Shown here in pieces: positions 17,172-25,451 of a DNA stretch of 64,000 nt (position 1 is its first letter; each line of letters starts with the position of its first letter). The notes under the pieces were generated by a model. The model did no database searches and was not told the origin of the DNA. It saw only the letters and a program-made list of their open reading frames with translations. Location: positions 19,590 through 83,589 of the forward strand of contig JODI01000039.1 of NCBI GenBank assembly GCA_000720805.1, read 5' to 3'. Origin of the DNA: Streptomyces violaceoruber. Its GTDB lineage: Bacteria > Actinomycetota > Actinomycetes > Streptomycetales > Streptomycetaceae. A program made the translations under genes and the position numbers.

Positions 17172-17217
17172 TTCACTATCTCAGCGCTGTCCAGGAGTCC
17201 GGGATTCGATATCTCAG
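17172..17217. promoter_or_regulatory. Direct repeats in the MFS upstream region
   Basis: TTCACTATCTCAG (17172-17184) and TTCGATATCTCAG (17205-17217) are near-identical and 33 bases apart, about three helical turns. They lie 40-85 bases before the MFS start and could be a regulator site. Confidence 0.35.
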
Positions 17218-17227
17218 GTTCTGGACG

Positions 17228-17842
17228 TCACGCCCCGGCCACGAGGGTGGCGCCCAGGACGAGCATCGTCGCGGCGATCAGAGCGTCCAGGGCCCGCCAG
17301 GCGGCCGGACGGGCCAGGAAGCGGCCGAGGAGACGGGCGCCGAATCCGAGCGCGGTGAACCAGCACAGGCTGGCGAGCGCGGCGCCGAGCCCGAAGGTCC
17401 AGCGCAGCGGGCCCCGGTCGGCGGCGACGGAACCGAGCAGGAAGACGGTGTCGAGGTAGACGTGCGGGTTGAGCCAGGTCATCGCCAGACAGGTGAGCAC
17501 CGCCCGTCGCACCGACCCCTCCGCCTCACCTTCGGTGCGCAGGGCGCCGCCGGGCCGGAACACCCGCCGCGCGGCGAGGAGGCCGTAGCCGAGCAGGAAC
17601 GCGCCGCCGATCCAGCCGATCGCGGTCAGTGCCCCCGGCCACGCGACCACCACGGCGCCGACGCCGCCGACGCCGAGGGCGATGAGGAAGGCGTCGGAGA
17701 GGGCGCAGATGCCGACGACGGCGAGGACGGCGTGCCGGCGGACCCCCTGGCGCAGGACGAAGGCGTTCTGGGCGCCGATGGCGACGATGAGGGAGAGGCC
17801 GGTGCCGAATCCGGCGGCCGCGGCGGTGAGCGAGGCGGTCAT
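17228..17842 (-). CDS. LysE/ArgO family amino-acid exporter
   Basis: This 204-residue protein has six hydrophobic segments and the LysE features GLSLIVAIGAQNAFVLRQGV near the start and MTWLNPHVYLDTVFLLG in the middle. Such proteins export lysine, arginine or similar basic amino acids. It is divergent from a LysR-type regulator at 17912 with a palindromic operator between them, the standard lysE-lysG/argO-argP arrangement. Confidence 0.9.
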   Translation of the reverse strand: MTASLTAAAAGFGTGLSLIVAIGAQNAFVLRQGVRRHAVLAVVGICALSDAFLIALGVGGVGAVVVAWPGALTAIGWIGGAFLLGYGLLAARRVFRPGGALRTEGEAEGSVRRAVLTCLAMTWLNPHVYLDTVFLLGSVAADRGPLRWTFGLGAALASLCWFTALGFGARLLGRFLARPAAWRALDALIAATMLVLGATLVAGA

Positions 17843-17877
17843 GACCTCGACGCTAAGGACACGATCACCGCACGTAC

Positions 17878-17905
17878 AGCTAAAGGTTCTTACGTATCCT
17901 TAGCT
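17878..17905. promoter_or_regulatory. LysR/ArgP-type operator
   Basis: AGCTAAAGG (17878-17886) and CCTTAGCT (17898-17905) form an imperfect inverted repeat around 11 bases in the 69-base gap between lysE and lysR. A further GCTAAGGA half-site lies at 17852. This fits a T-N11-A LysR site that controls both genes. Confidence 0.6.
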
Positions 17906-17911
17906 GTCGTG

Positions 17912-18817
17912 ATGATGACCGAGCTTCCCGTGGACCAGGTGCGGACCCTGCTCGCGGTGGTGGACGAGGGCACCTTCGACGCGGCGGCCGCCGCCCTGCA
18001 TGTGACGCCGTCGGCGGTGAGCCAGCGGGTGAAGGCCCTGGAGCAGCGCACGGGACGGGTATTGCTGGTGCGGACGAAGCCCGTGCGGCCGACCGAGTCC
18101 GGCGAGATCGTCGTGCGGTTCGCCCGTCAGCTGGCCCGCCTGGAGCGGGACGCGCGCGCCGAGCTCGGCATGAGCGGCGCCGGGGAGCCGACGCGGGTGT
18201 CGGTCGCGGTGAACGCGGACTCCCTGTCGACCTGGTTCCTCGGCGCGCTCACGCGGGTCGCGAAGGAACCGCCGCTCTGTTTCGAGCTGCGGCGCGAGGA
18301 CGAGACACGGACCGCCGAACTGCTGCGGGAGGGGCTGGTGATGGCCGCGGTGACGTCGTCACCGGAAGCGGTGACGGGCTGTTCGGTGCGCGCGCTGGGC
18401 CGCATACGGTATCTGGCGGCGGCAAGCCCGGACTTCGCCGCCCGGCATCTCGGCGGACCGCTGCGGGACGCGCTCGCGGTGGCGCCGGTGATGGCCTTCG
18501 ACCGCAGTGACGACCTCCAGGACGCCTTCGTCCGCGGACTTCTCGGCGGCCGGGGCGGGGCGAGCGGGGTGCGGCACTACGTCCCCGCCTCGGAGGGCTT
18601 CCTGGCGGCCGTGGTGGCGGGTCTGGGGTGGGGTCTGGTGCCGGAGGCGCAGGCGGAACCGCTGCTGCGGGCGGGCGTTCTCGTCCCCCTGGCGCCGGAC
18701 CGCCCCGTCGACGTACCCCTGTACTGGCAGCAGTGGAAGCTCGACTCCCCCGCGCTGGCCGCGCTGGCGCAGGCGGTGGTGGCGACAGCGGCGGAGGCAC
18801 TGCGGCCCGGCCCTTGA
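17912..18817 (+). CDS. LysR-family regulator (ArgP/LysG-like)
   Basis: This 301-residue protein has an N-terminal winged HTH (TFDAAAAALHVTPSAVSQRVKALEQ) and a substrate-binding domain of the ArgP/LysG subgroup. It should activate the divergent exporter when a basic amino acid accumulates. The start region reads GTG ATG ATG at 17909-17917; the first ATG is chosen, though GTG 17909 is possible. The start is only seven bases from the operator, so autoregulation is likely. Confidence 0.88.
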   Translation: MMTELPVDQVRTLLAVVDEGTFDAAAAALHVTPSAVSQRVKALEQRTGRVLLVRTKPVRPTESGEIVVRFARQLARLERDARAELGMSGAGEPTRVSVAVNADSLSTWFLGALTRVAKEPPLCFELRREDETRTAELLREGLVMAAVTSSPEAVTGCSVRALGRIRYLAAASPDFAARHLGGPLRDALAVAPVMAFDRSDDLQDAFVRGLLGGRGGASGVRHYVPASEGFLAAVVAGLGWGLVPEAQAEPLLRAGVLVPLAPDRPVDVPLYWQQWKLDSPALAALAQAVVATAAEALRPGP

Positions 18818-18950
18818 TCTCCCCTGGGTCAGCCCTTGCTCCCCTCCTCGGCCTGCTCACGGCGTACGGCTCCCCCTGCCGCCTGCACGCGCGGTGACCC
18901 ACGCCATATCTTCACGAGGTCCCACGGGGCTCGGCTGTTTCACCCAGGCA

Positions 18951-18979
18951 TCGACAGGTGACCCGAAGGCGAGTAATGC
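18951..18979 (+). promoter_or_regulatory. Promoter candidate for the WhiB-like gene
   Basis: TCGACA (18951-18956) and TAATGC (18974-18979) are 17 bases apart, a fair vegetative match. Transcription would start near 18986, giving a ~35-base leader with AGGTG before ATG 19021. Confidence 0.4.
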
Positions 18980-19020
18980 ATCCCCGAGGGCACGTCCGAC
19001 TTCGATCGCAGGTGACATTC

Positions 19021-19272
19021 ATGGAGAACTGGCGAGAACACGCCGCGTGCCGCCACGAGGACCCCGATCTGTTCTTCCCGATCGGCACCACCGGCCCGGC
19101 GCTGGTGCAGCAGGAACAGGCGAAGGCGGTCTGCCGGCGCTGCCCGGTGCAGGAGCAGTGCCTGGAGTGGGCGCTGGACACCGGCCAGTCCATCGGTGTG
19201 TGGGGCGGCACGAGTGAGAACGAACGCCGGGCGCTGAAGCGGCGCGCGGCCGCCCGGAGGCGCTCCGGGTGA
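19021..19272 (+). CDS. WhiB-family iron-sulfur regulator (WblE/WhiB1-like)
   Basis: This 83-residue protein has four cysteines at 10, 38, 41 and 47 in the CxxCxxxxxC arrangement that binds a 4Fe-4S cluster, the GVWGG turn, and a basic RRALKRRAAARRR tail. The EDPDLFFPIGTTGPAL segment is typical of the WblE/WhiB1 branch, which binds the principal sigma factor and responds to NO. Streptomyces has several Wbl paralogues, so the symbol is left open. ATG 19021 begins the conserved region. Confidence 0.9.
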   Translation: MENWREHAACRHEDPDLFFPIGTTGPALVQQEQAKAVCRRCPVQEQCLEWALDTGQSIGVWGGTSENERRALKRRAAARRRSG

Positions 19273-19281
19273 CACCGTGAC

Positions 19282-19325
19282 GTGAGTGGGGGCCCGGTGC
19301 CGCTCGGCACCGGGCCCCCACTCAC
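19282..19325. terminator. Bidirectional hairpin terminator (20-bp perfect stem)
   Basis: Bases 19282-19301 pair perfectly with 19306-19325 around a GCTC loop. It lies between the convergent WhiB-like gene and the DUF6098 gene and probably terminates both. There is no T-tract, as is common in Streptomyces. Confidence 0.85.
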
Positions 19326-19330
19326 GGGCG

Positions 19331-19780
19331 TCAGCCGCCGGTGCGGCGCAGCGGCCCCCAGGAGCTCTCCTGCCGCTCGACCGTGTCCCGCGCCTCGTCG
19401 ATCATCCGGGGGTCGATCCAGCACACCGGCCGCACGTCCGCGACCAGCGGTTCGTTGTCGGGCCCGCGGCCGTTCTCCCGCCCGCGCAGCGTCCAGGGAC
19501 GGACACCGGGGCCCTTCTCGTGGGGCAGGTGCGAGTAGTCGTACAGTCGGCGGGCCACCCACACCTCGACGGGGCGGCCCTCCCACCACTCCTCGACGTC
19601 GAGCGGGTTGGCGGACAGCCCCGGCAGAGGCACTCCGGTCAGGTCGTCGGTGCTGGACACGTTCGCGAGGTCGGTTGCCGGTCCGCGCGACCAGCGGACG
19701 TACATTCCCTGGTGCCGCTCGACCAGTTCGGTGAGCTCGGAGAGTGTGCGTACGACCGGCAGGTCGTCCGATACGCCCAT
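19331..19780 (-). CDS. DUF6098 family protein
   Basis: This 149-residue soluble protein has the conserved segments MYVRWSRGPATDL, GLSANPLDVEEWWEGR and VWVARRLYDYSHLP, then GRGPDNEPL and a CWIDPRMIDEA end, which I associate with DUF6098. Its function is unknown. GGGAGG lies eight bases before the ATG, and a well-matched SigB-type promoter is upstream, so stress-induced expression is expected. Confidence 0.75.
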   Translation of the reverse strand: MGVSDDLPVVRTLSELTELVERHQGMYVRWSRGPATDLANVSSTDDLTGVPLPGLSANPLDVEEWWEGRPVEVWVARRLYDYSHLPHEKGPGVRPWTLRGRENGRGPDNEPLVADVRPVCWIDPRMIDEARDTVERQESSWGPLRRTGG

Positions 19781-19817
19781 GTCATGACCTCCCTCTTCGT
19801 GCTCGCGCGCTCACAAA

Positions 19818-19842
19818 GTACCCGTCCGGCCGGAATGGAATC
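19818..19842 (-). promoter_or_regulatory. SigB-type promoter of the DUF6098 gene
   Basis: On the minus strand GATTC (19842-19838) and GGGTAC (19823-19818) are separated by 14 bases, an exact fit to the Streptomyces SigB consensus GNNTN(14-16)GGGTA(C/T). The hexamer is 38 bases before ATG 19780. Confidence 0.65.
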
Positions 19843-19852
19843 GGACGGGCCG

Positions 19853-21696
19853 CTACCGCTCCGGTGCGCCGGGCAGTCGCAGGGTGAAGACGCTGCCGGC
19901 GCCCGGTTCGCTGGCCACGTCGACGGTGCCGCCGTGCCCCGCGACCAGGTGGCGGACGATCGGCAGGCCCAGACCGCTGCCGCCGGTGCGACGGCTGCGG
20001 GACTTCTCCGCGCGCCAGAACCGGTCGAAGACGTGCGGCAGGTCGTCGGCCGCGATGCCGGTGCCGGTGTCGGTGACCTCCAGCAGTACGTCACCGCCTC
20101 CGTCACCGTCGCCCTTGGCGCCGCCGTCGCTGTCCCGGCGGGCTGCCAGGGTGACCGTGCCGCCGGACGGGGTGTGGCGCAGCGCGTTGGAGACCAGGTT
20201 GCCCAGCGCCTGCCGCATCCGGACCGGGTCGGCCTCCAGCCACGGTGTGCCGTCCACGGTGGTGCGCAGGGTGACGCCGCCCGCGTCGGCGGCGACGCGG
20301 TGGGCCGCGGCGACCTGTTCGAGGAGGTCCTGGCAGCGCACGGGCTCCGGGTGCAGACGCAGCGTGCCGGCGTCGGCGTCGGCGAGGTCGCGCAGGTCGT
20401 CGATGACCCGCTGGAGTACGAGGGCCTCATCGTGGAGGGCGGCGAGCAGGGCCGGGTCCGGGGCGACGACGCCGTCGCGGGTGACCTCCAGCCAGCCGCG
20501 GATGTTGGTGAGCGGACTGCGCAGTTCGTGGGCGATGTCACTGACCATCGCCTTGCGCTGGGACTCCAGGCGTTCGCGGCGCTCGGTCAGCTCGTTGAAG
20601 GCGGCGGCCAGGATGCCGGTCTCGTCCCGGGTCGTGACGGGGACGCGGACATGCAGCTCGGGCGGTTGCTGGGCCGCCTCGGTCAGGGCGCGCAGCGGCC
20701 GTACGAGGCGGGTGGCGACCACCGCGGTCACGGCGACGGTGACGGCGAGGACGAGCCCGGCGGTGCCGAAGATCTTGGTCTTGTTCGCCGGGGACATGTC
20801 GAACCGGACGGCGGGGGTGTCCCCGCCGCCCAGGAACAGCTGCGCGGCAGGGGCGACGTAGGGGTCGAGCTGGGCGCGGCGGGCGGCGTCGATGCAGCCC
20901 TGGGCCGCGCGGGCGACCTTGGATCCCGCCTTGCCGAACATGGGCGCGTAGCTCGGGGTCGCCGGTGCGGGAGTGGTGTCCACGCCGAGGAACAACGGCG
21001 TCCCGGGATCCAGACCCGCCCGGGTCAGGCAGCCGCGGGATTTCTTCTGCAGAGCCACCAGCGCCTTGTCCTCGGTGGGGACCGCCGCGTAGAACCGGCC
21101 GTCGGCACAGGCGTCCGGCACATAGCCGGGGTCGGCGCCGTCGTCCGTCGCGGTGAGGACCGGGCGACCGCTCGGCATACGGGTCAGCTCCAGGTCGATG
21201 CCGAAGCGGGCGAAGCAGCCCTGCCGTTTCCGGGCCAGCGCGTCGAGCTTTTCGCGTTCCGGCGCCGTGAGCCGGTACGGGCCCACCACCCGTGGGTCGG
21301 TGCCGCTGCGCTGGGCGCCGCGCTCGGTGTAGGTGTCGGTGCGCAGCGGGTCGACGGTGGCGGCGGCGGTCAGCGGCAGGGCGGTGCCGCGCGGCGCGGA
21401 GTCGGCGATGAGGGTGCGGTCGGCACGGGCCAGGGCGATGCGCCGGCCGGTCTTCGCGGACAGCTCCCGTACGGTCTCCCGTACTCCCCGCCAGTCGGGG
21501 TGAGTGGCGGCGTAGCCGCTGAGCCGGGCGAGGACGTCCATGTCGTCGGCGAGGACCTGCCCCTGCTCCTCCCGCAGTGCGCGGGTGGTGGTCTCCACGG
21601 CCAGCCAGGCGGTCGCCGCGACGGAGCACACGGCGATCAGCCCGGAGGCGATGAGCAGGCGGACCAGCAGCCGCTTGCGCAGGGGTATCCAGCCGC

Positions 21697-21700
<4 letters not shown>
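19853..21700 (-). CDS. Two-component sensor histidine kinase
   Basis: This 615-residue membrane kinase has one N-terminal transmembrane helix (residues ~10-30), a long extracellular sensor domain containing about four cysteines, a second helix near residue 320, a HAMP linker, HisKA (SDIAHELRSPLTNIRGW) and a HATPase domain (GNLVSNALRHTPSGG, DTGTGIAADDL, GLGLPIVRHLVAGHGG). Its ATG overlaps the response-regulator stop (ATGA), so translation is coupled. Upstream in the group is an L,D-transpeptidase, which suggests envelope sensing. Confidence 0.9.
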
Positions 21701-22395
<695 letters not shown>

Positions 22396-22433
22396 GCGGC
22401 GGATCCTAAGCGGTTGAGGGGACTTCGGCCGAC

Positions 22434-23213
22434 TCAGCGGGCCAGGGAGGCGGCGTCGCCCATGACGACGACGGGGTGGCGGTCGGGGTCCAGCGTCCGC
22501 AGCAGCTGCTTCATCTGCGGCTCGGCGAGGCTGACGCAGCCGTGGGTGGGGCCCCCGTGGTCGACGTGCAGCCAGATGCCGCCGCCGCGGCCCGCGCCGA
22601 GGGGCCGGGTCCAGTCCAGCGGGGAAGTGCCCGGTTTCCGGTTGTAGTTGATGGCGATCACGTAGTCGAAGGACCCGGCGAGCGGCTCGCCCTCGAAGCC
22701 CGTGCCGGGTGAGGTGAACGCTCCGGAGCGGTCGTACGGCAGCCGGGTACCGGGGTCGCGCAACAGGCCGCCGGCGTCCGTGAGCGTGAAGACACCGACG
22801 GGGCTGCGCAGGTCACCGGCCATGTGGTGGTCGCTCCAGCCCTTGAGCGCGTTGTGCGCGGGCCAGCTCGCGCCGGCCTGCCAGCCGGCCGCGGTGCGCT
22901 CGTACAGGACGACCGTGGACGTCGAGGAGTCCTTGCCCCGCCCGGTCACCACGACCGCCTGGCGGGTGTGGGAGGGCACCTTCGCCAGGGTCTTCGGACC
23001 CAGCCCGGGCAGCTCCTGCGGGAGCGCCTCGACCGACGCCTCGGGTGAGGCGGGGGACGAGGGCGCGGACGGCAACGAGCCCTGGGCCGCGAGAGCGCTC
23101 GTCTCCGGGGCGGCCCCCGGCCGGTGGTCCTGGACGGCGGCCGCGCCGCCGCCGCATCCGGTGAGCAGCAGGGACGCGGTCAGCAGCGCGGCGGGAGGTG
23201 TACGTCTGATCAT
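22434..23213 (-). CDS. L,D-transpeptidase (YkuD) lipoprotein
   Basis: This 259-residue protein has a lipoprotein signal (LLTASLLLTGC), a Pro/Ser/Ala-rich linker (residues ~25-65) and a C-terminal YkuD-type domain with HVDHGGPTHGCVSL, giving the catalytic Cys. It should form or edit 3-3 peptidoglycan cross-links at the outer face of the membrane. ATG 23213 is chosen because the signal peptide begins there. It probably leads the transcript with the two-component genes downstream. Confidence 0.85.
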   Translation of the reverse strand: MIRRTPPAALLTASLLLTGCGGGAAAVQDHRPGAAPETSALAAQGSLPSAPSSPASPEASVEALPQELPGLGPKTLAKVPSHTRQAVVVTGRGKDSSTSTVVLYERTAAGWQAGASWPAHNALKGWSDHHMAGDLRSPVGVFTLTDAGGLLRDPGTRLPYDRSGAFTSPGTGFEGEPLAGSFDYVIAINYNRKPGTSPLDWTRPLGAGRGGGIWLHVDHGGPTHGCVSLAEPQMKQLLRTLDPDRHPVVVMGDAASLAR

Positions 23214-23280
23214 GGTTCGACCTTGACCGAGACTTGTGAGGAACTGGTCAGGTTCATCGGCCTGTTCGGGGTGACGGCTT

Positions 23281-23340
23281 GTTCGGGCTGTTCTTGCTGT
23301 TCCATCTGTTCGGGCTGTTCTTGCTGTTCGATCTGTCGGG
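23281..23340. repeat. 27-bp tandem repeat
   Basis: Two 27-bp units (23281-23307 and 23308-23334) differ at one base, followed by a partial third. They lie in the gap between the M1 peptidase stop and the L,D-transpeptidase start, and may be a remnant of slippage. Confidence 0.75.
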
Positions 23341-23349
23341 CTGTGCGGG

Positions 23350-24762
23350 CTACGGGGTACCCGGTTTGCCCGGTGTGTAGAGCCAGGTCTGGAACAGGGC
23401 ATCCAGCTCCTTGCCCGACAGCCGCTCGGACAGGCGCACGAACTGGGGGGTCGCGCCGTGGCCGTAGCGGTGTCCGGCGGCCCAGGTCCGCAGGATCCGG
23501 ACGAACGTCCGGTCGCCGACGGCCTTGCGCAGGGCGTGCAGGGCCATGGCGCCGCGGGCGTAGACAGGGGTGCCGAAGATGTTCGCGCCGCTGCCGGGGT
23601 CGCCGGGCGGGAACGCCCACAGGCCGTCGTCCGCGGGGCGCTGGTAGAGCTCGTCGAAGGTCTGCTGTGCGCTCTTGCCTCCGTGCTGCTCGCTGTAGAG
23701 CCACTCGGCGTAGGTGGCGAAGCCCTCGTTGAGCCAGATCTCCTTCCACGAGGTGAGGGAGACGGAGTCGCCGAACCACTGGTGGGCGCTCTCGTGGACG
23801 AGGGTGCTCAGGTCGGGCGCCGAGTCGTACACGGGCCGCGTCTGGGTCTCCAGCGCGTAACCGACGTCCGGGGCCCGGTCGACGATCGATCCGGCGGCGC
23901 GGAAGGGGTAGGGCCCGAAGAGCCTGCTCTCCCATTCCAGGACGGACGGCAGCTGCTTGAGGACGGGCGCGGCGGCGGCGGCCTCGCGGGGGTCGACGGC
24001 GTTGTAGACCTGGATGCCGTCGCGGGTGGTGTACCGCTCGGTCTTGAAGGTTCCGACCGTCGCCGTGGCGAGGTAGGCGGCCATGGGTTCACTCTGCCGC
24101 CAGCGGAAGGTGGTCTGCCCCTGCGCGGTCCGCGCACCGAGGAACACGCCGTTGGCGACGGCGGTCTTCCCTTCGGGGACCGTGATCGTGAAGTCGTACG
24201 ACGACTTGTCCGTGGGGTGGTTGTTGCCCGGGAACCAGGTCATGGCGCCCTGCGGCTCCCCGGCGACGAACGCGCCGTCGTCGGTGGGGATCCAGCCGTC
24301 GAGCGAGCCGTCGGGGTCGGTGACCGGGGCGGGTGTGCCGTCGTAGGTGACCGCGACCTGGAACCGCCGGCCCTCGCGCAGGGGCCGGCGCGGGGTGACG
24401 ACGAGTTCCTGGCCGTCGCGCCGGTACTCCGCCTTGGCGTGGTCGACCGTGAGGCCGGTGACCTTGAGCCCGTTGAAATCGAGGTCGAAGCGGGTGAGCG
24501 GCTGGGTCGCGCGGGCGGTGAGGACCGCCGTCCCGGAGAGGTGGCGGCTGGCGGGGTCGTAATGGAGCGTCAGATCGTAGTGGCCGACGCGGTAGCCGCC
24601 GTTGCCGGCGAGCGGGAAGTACGGGTCGCCGACGCCGGAGGCGCCGAGGGGGCCCGCCGCGGCGGGTCCGGCGGCGGCGAGCAGGGCCGCGAGGGCGACG
24701 GGCACGGTGACGATCACGGCCTCGCGACGGAGTACCGCGGTGCGCCTGACGGACGGTCTCAC
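23350..24762 (-). CDS. Secreted M1-family zinc metallopeptidase
   Basis: This 470-residue protein has a signal peptide (residues ~1-32 ending AAAGP), an N-terminal beta domain and a gluzincin catalytic domain: HESAHQWFGD gives the HExxH zinc site, and LNEGFATYAEWL supplies the third zinc ligand Glu. The GAMTWFPGN segment fits the exopeptidase region. It is shorter than full aminopeptidase N, lacking the long C-terminal helical domain. GTG 24762 follows GTAGGAG by six bases. It should cleave peptides outside the cell. Confidence 0.88.
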   Translation of the reverse strand: MRPSVRRTAVLRREAVIVTVPVALAALLAAAGPAAAGPLGASGVGDPYFPLAGNGGYRVGHYDLTLHYDPASRHLSGTAVLTARATQPLTRFDLDFNGLKVTGLTVDHAKAEYRRDGQELVVTPRRPLREGRRFQVAVTYDGTPAPVTDPDGSLDGWIPTDDGAFVAGEPQGAMTWFPGNNHPTDKSSYDFTITVPEGKTAVANGVFLGARTAQGQTTFRWRQSEPMAAYLATATVGTFKTERYTTRDGIQVYNAVDPREAAAAAPVLKQLPSVLEWESRLFGPYPFRAAGSIVDRAPDVGYALETQTRPVYDSAPDLSTLVHESAHQWFGDSVSLTSWKEIWLNEGFATYAEWLYSEQHGGKSAQQTFDELYQRPADDGLWAFPPGDPGSGANIFGTPVYARGAMALHALRKAVGDRTFVRILRTWAAGHRYGHGATPQFVRLSERLSGKELDALFQTWLYTPGKPGTP

Positions 24763-24796
24763 GTGGGCTCCTACGGGTGGGGGTGCCAACGGCCTC

Positions 24797-24841
24797 AGAC
24801 TAAGGGCCACTTCTCCCCGTCTCGACCTTGATCGGGTCAAG
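24797..24841 (-). promoter_or_regulatory. Promoter and palindrome upstream of the M1 peptidase
   Basis: On the minus strand TCGAGA (24825-24820) and TAGTCT (24802-24797) are spaced by 17 bases, a reasonable vegetative promoter. Just upstream CTTGA-TCGGG-TCAAG (24827-24841) is an inverted repeat that could bind a regulator. Confidence 0.4.
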
Positions 24842-24924
24842 TCCCGTCGCGTCGCCCGTCGTGTCCGGAACCGGGCGATACGCTCCCCGGGAACCGTTCC
24901 CCCCTCCCGAGAAAGGCCCCGCCC

Positions 24925-25275
24925 GTGAGTGTGCGTGTCCGTCGCGTCTACGATCCGCCCGAGCCGGACGACGGCGTCCGCGTCCTGGTCGACCGGCTGT
25001 GGCCGCGCGGTCTGAAGAAGGAGGCGGCCCGTGTGGACGAGTGGCCCAAGGCGCTCACCCCGTCCACCGAACTGCGCCGCTGGTACCACGCGGGCGAGGG
25101 GTCGTACGAGGAGTTCGCCGAGCGGTACGAGGCCGAGCTGGCCGCTCCGGAGGGCGCCGGACTTCTCGACCACGTACGCGAGTTGGCCGCCAAGGGCACG
25201 GTCACCCTGCTGACCGCCACCACGTCACCCGAGGAGAGCCACGCTTCCGTGCTGGCCCGCCTCCTGCGGGCATGA
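24925..25275 (+). CDS. DUF488 family protein
   Basis: This 116-residue protein has the DUF488 pattern: VYDPPEPDDGVRVLVDRLWPRGL at the start, then RRWYHAGEGSYEEFAERYEAEL. The family is small, cytosolic and of unproven function. It stands alone, divergent from the M1 gene, and its stop codon touches the 20-bp repeat array that fills the gap to the next gene. Confidence 0.85.
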   Translation: MSVRVRRVYDPPEPDDGVRVLVDRLWPRGLKKEAARVDEWPKALTPSTELRRWYHAGEGSYEEFAERYEAELAAPEGAGLLDHVRELAAKGTVTLLTATTSPEESHASVLARLLRA

Positions 25276-25450
25276 GGAGACGGGCCGGACGTCAGCTGGC
25301 GGGGCCCGCGTCAGCGGACGGGCCCCGCGCGAGCAGACGGATCCCGGCGTGAGGTGACGGGACCCCGCGCGAGCAGACGGATCCCGGCGTGAGGTGACGG
25401 GACCCGAAGTGAGCAGACGGATCCGGGCATGAGGCGACGGATCCGCCGAT
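25274..25450. repeat. Array of nine ~20-bp tandem repeats between convergent genes
   Basis: The whole intergenic gap consists of nine units. Three degenerate units of 20, 19 and 18 bp (25274-25330) are followed by six regular 20-bp units (25331-25450), where gagcagacggatcccggcgt and gaggtgacgggaccccgcgc alternate to give a 40-bp higher-order period. There are no spacers of the kind seen in CRISPR arrays. It starts at the DUF488 stop and ends one base before the stop of the FAD dehydrogenase. Confidence 0.85.
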
Positions 25451-25451
25451 G

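Noticed and set aside
17150..17227. Full vegetative promoter for the MFS gene
   Set aside because: TGGACA and TAGTGA exist on the minus strand but are only nine bases apart.
23210..23935. Minus-strand frame with Gln-Glu-Gln-Pro-Glu repeats
   Set aside because: It overlaps the M1 peptidase gene in a different frame and the M1 frame carries the catalytic motifs.
25274..25450. CRISPR-like repeat array
   Set aside because: Units are contiguous 18-20 bp repeats with no unique spacers and no cas genes nearby.
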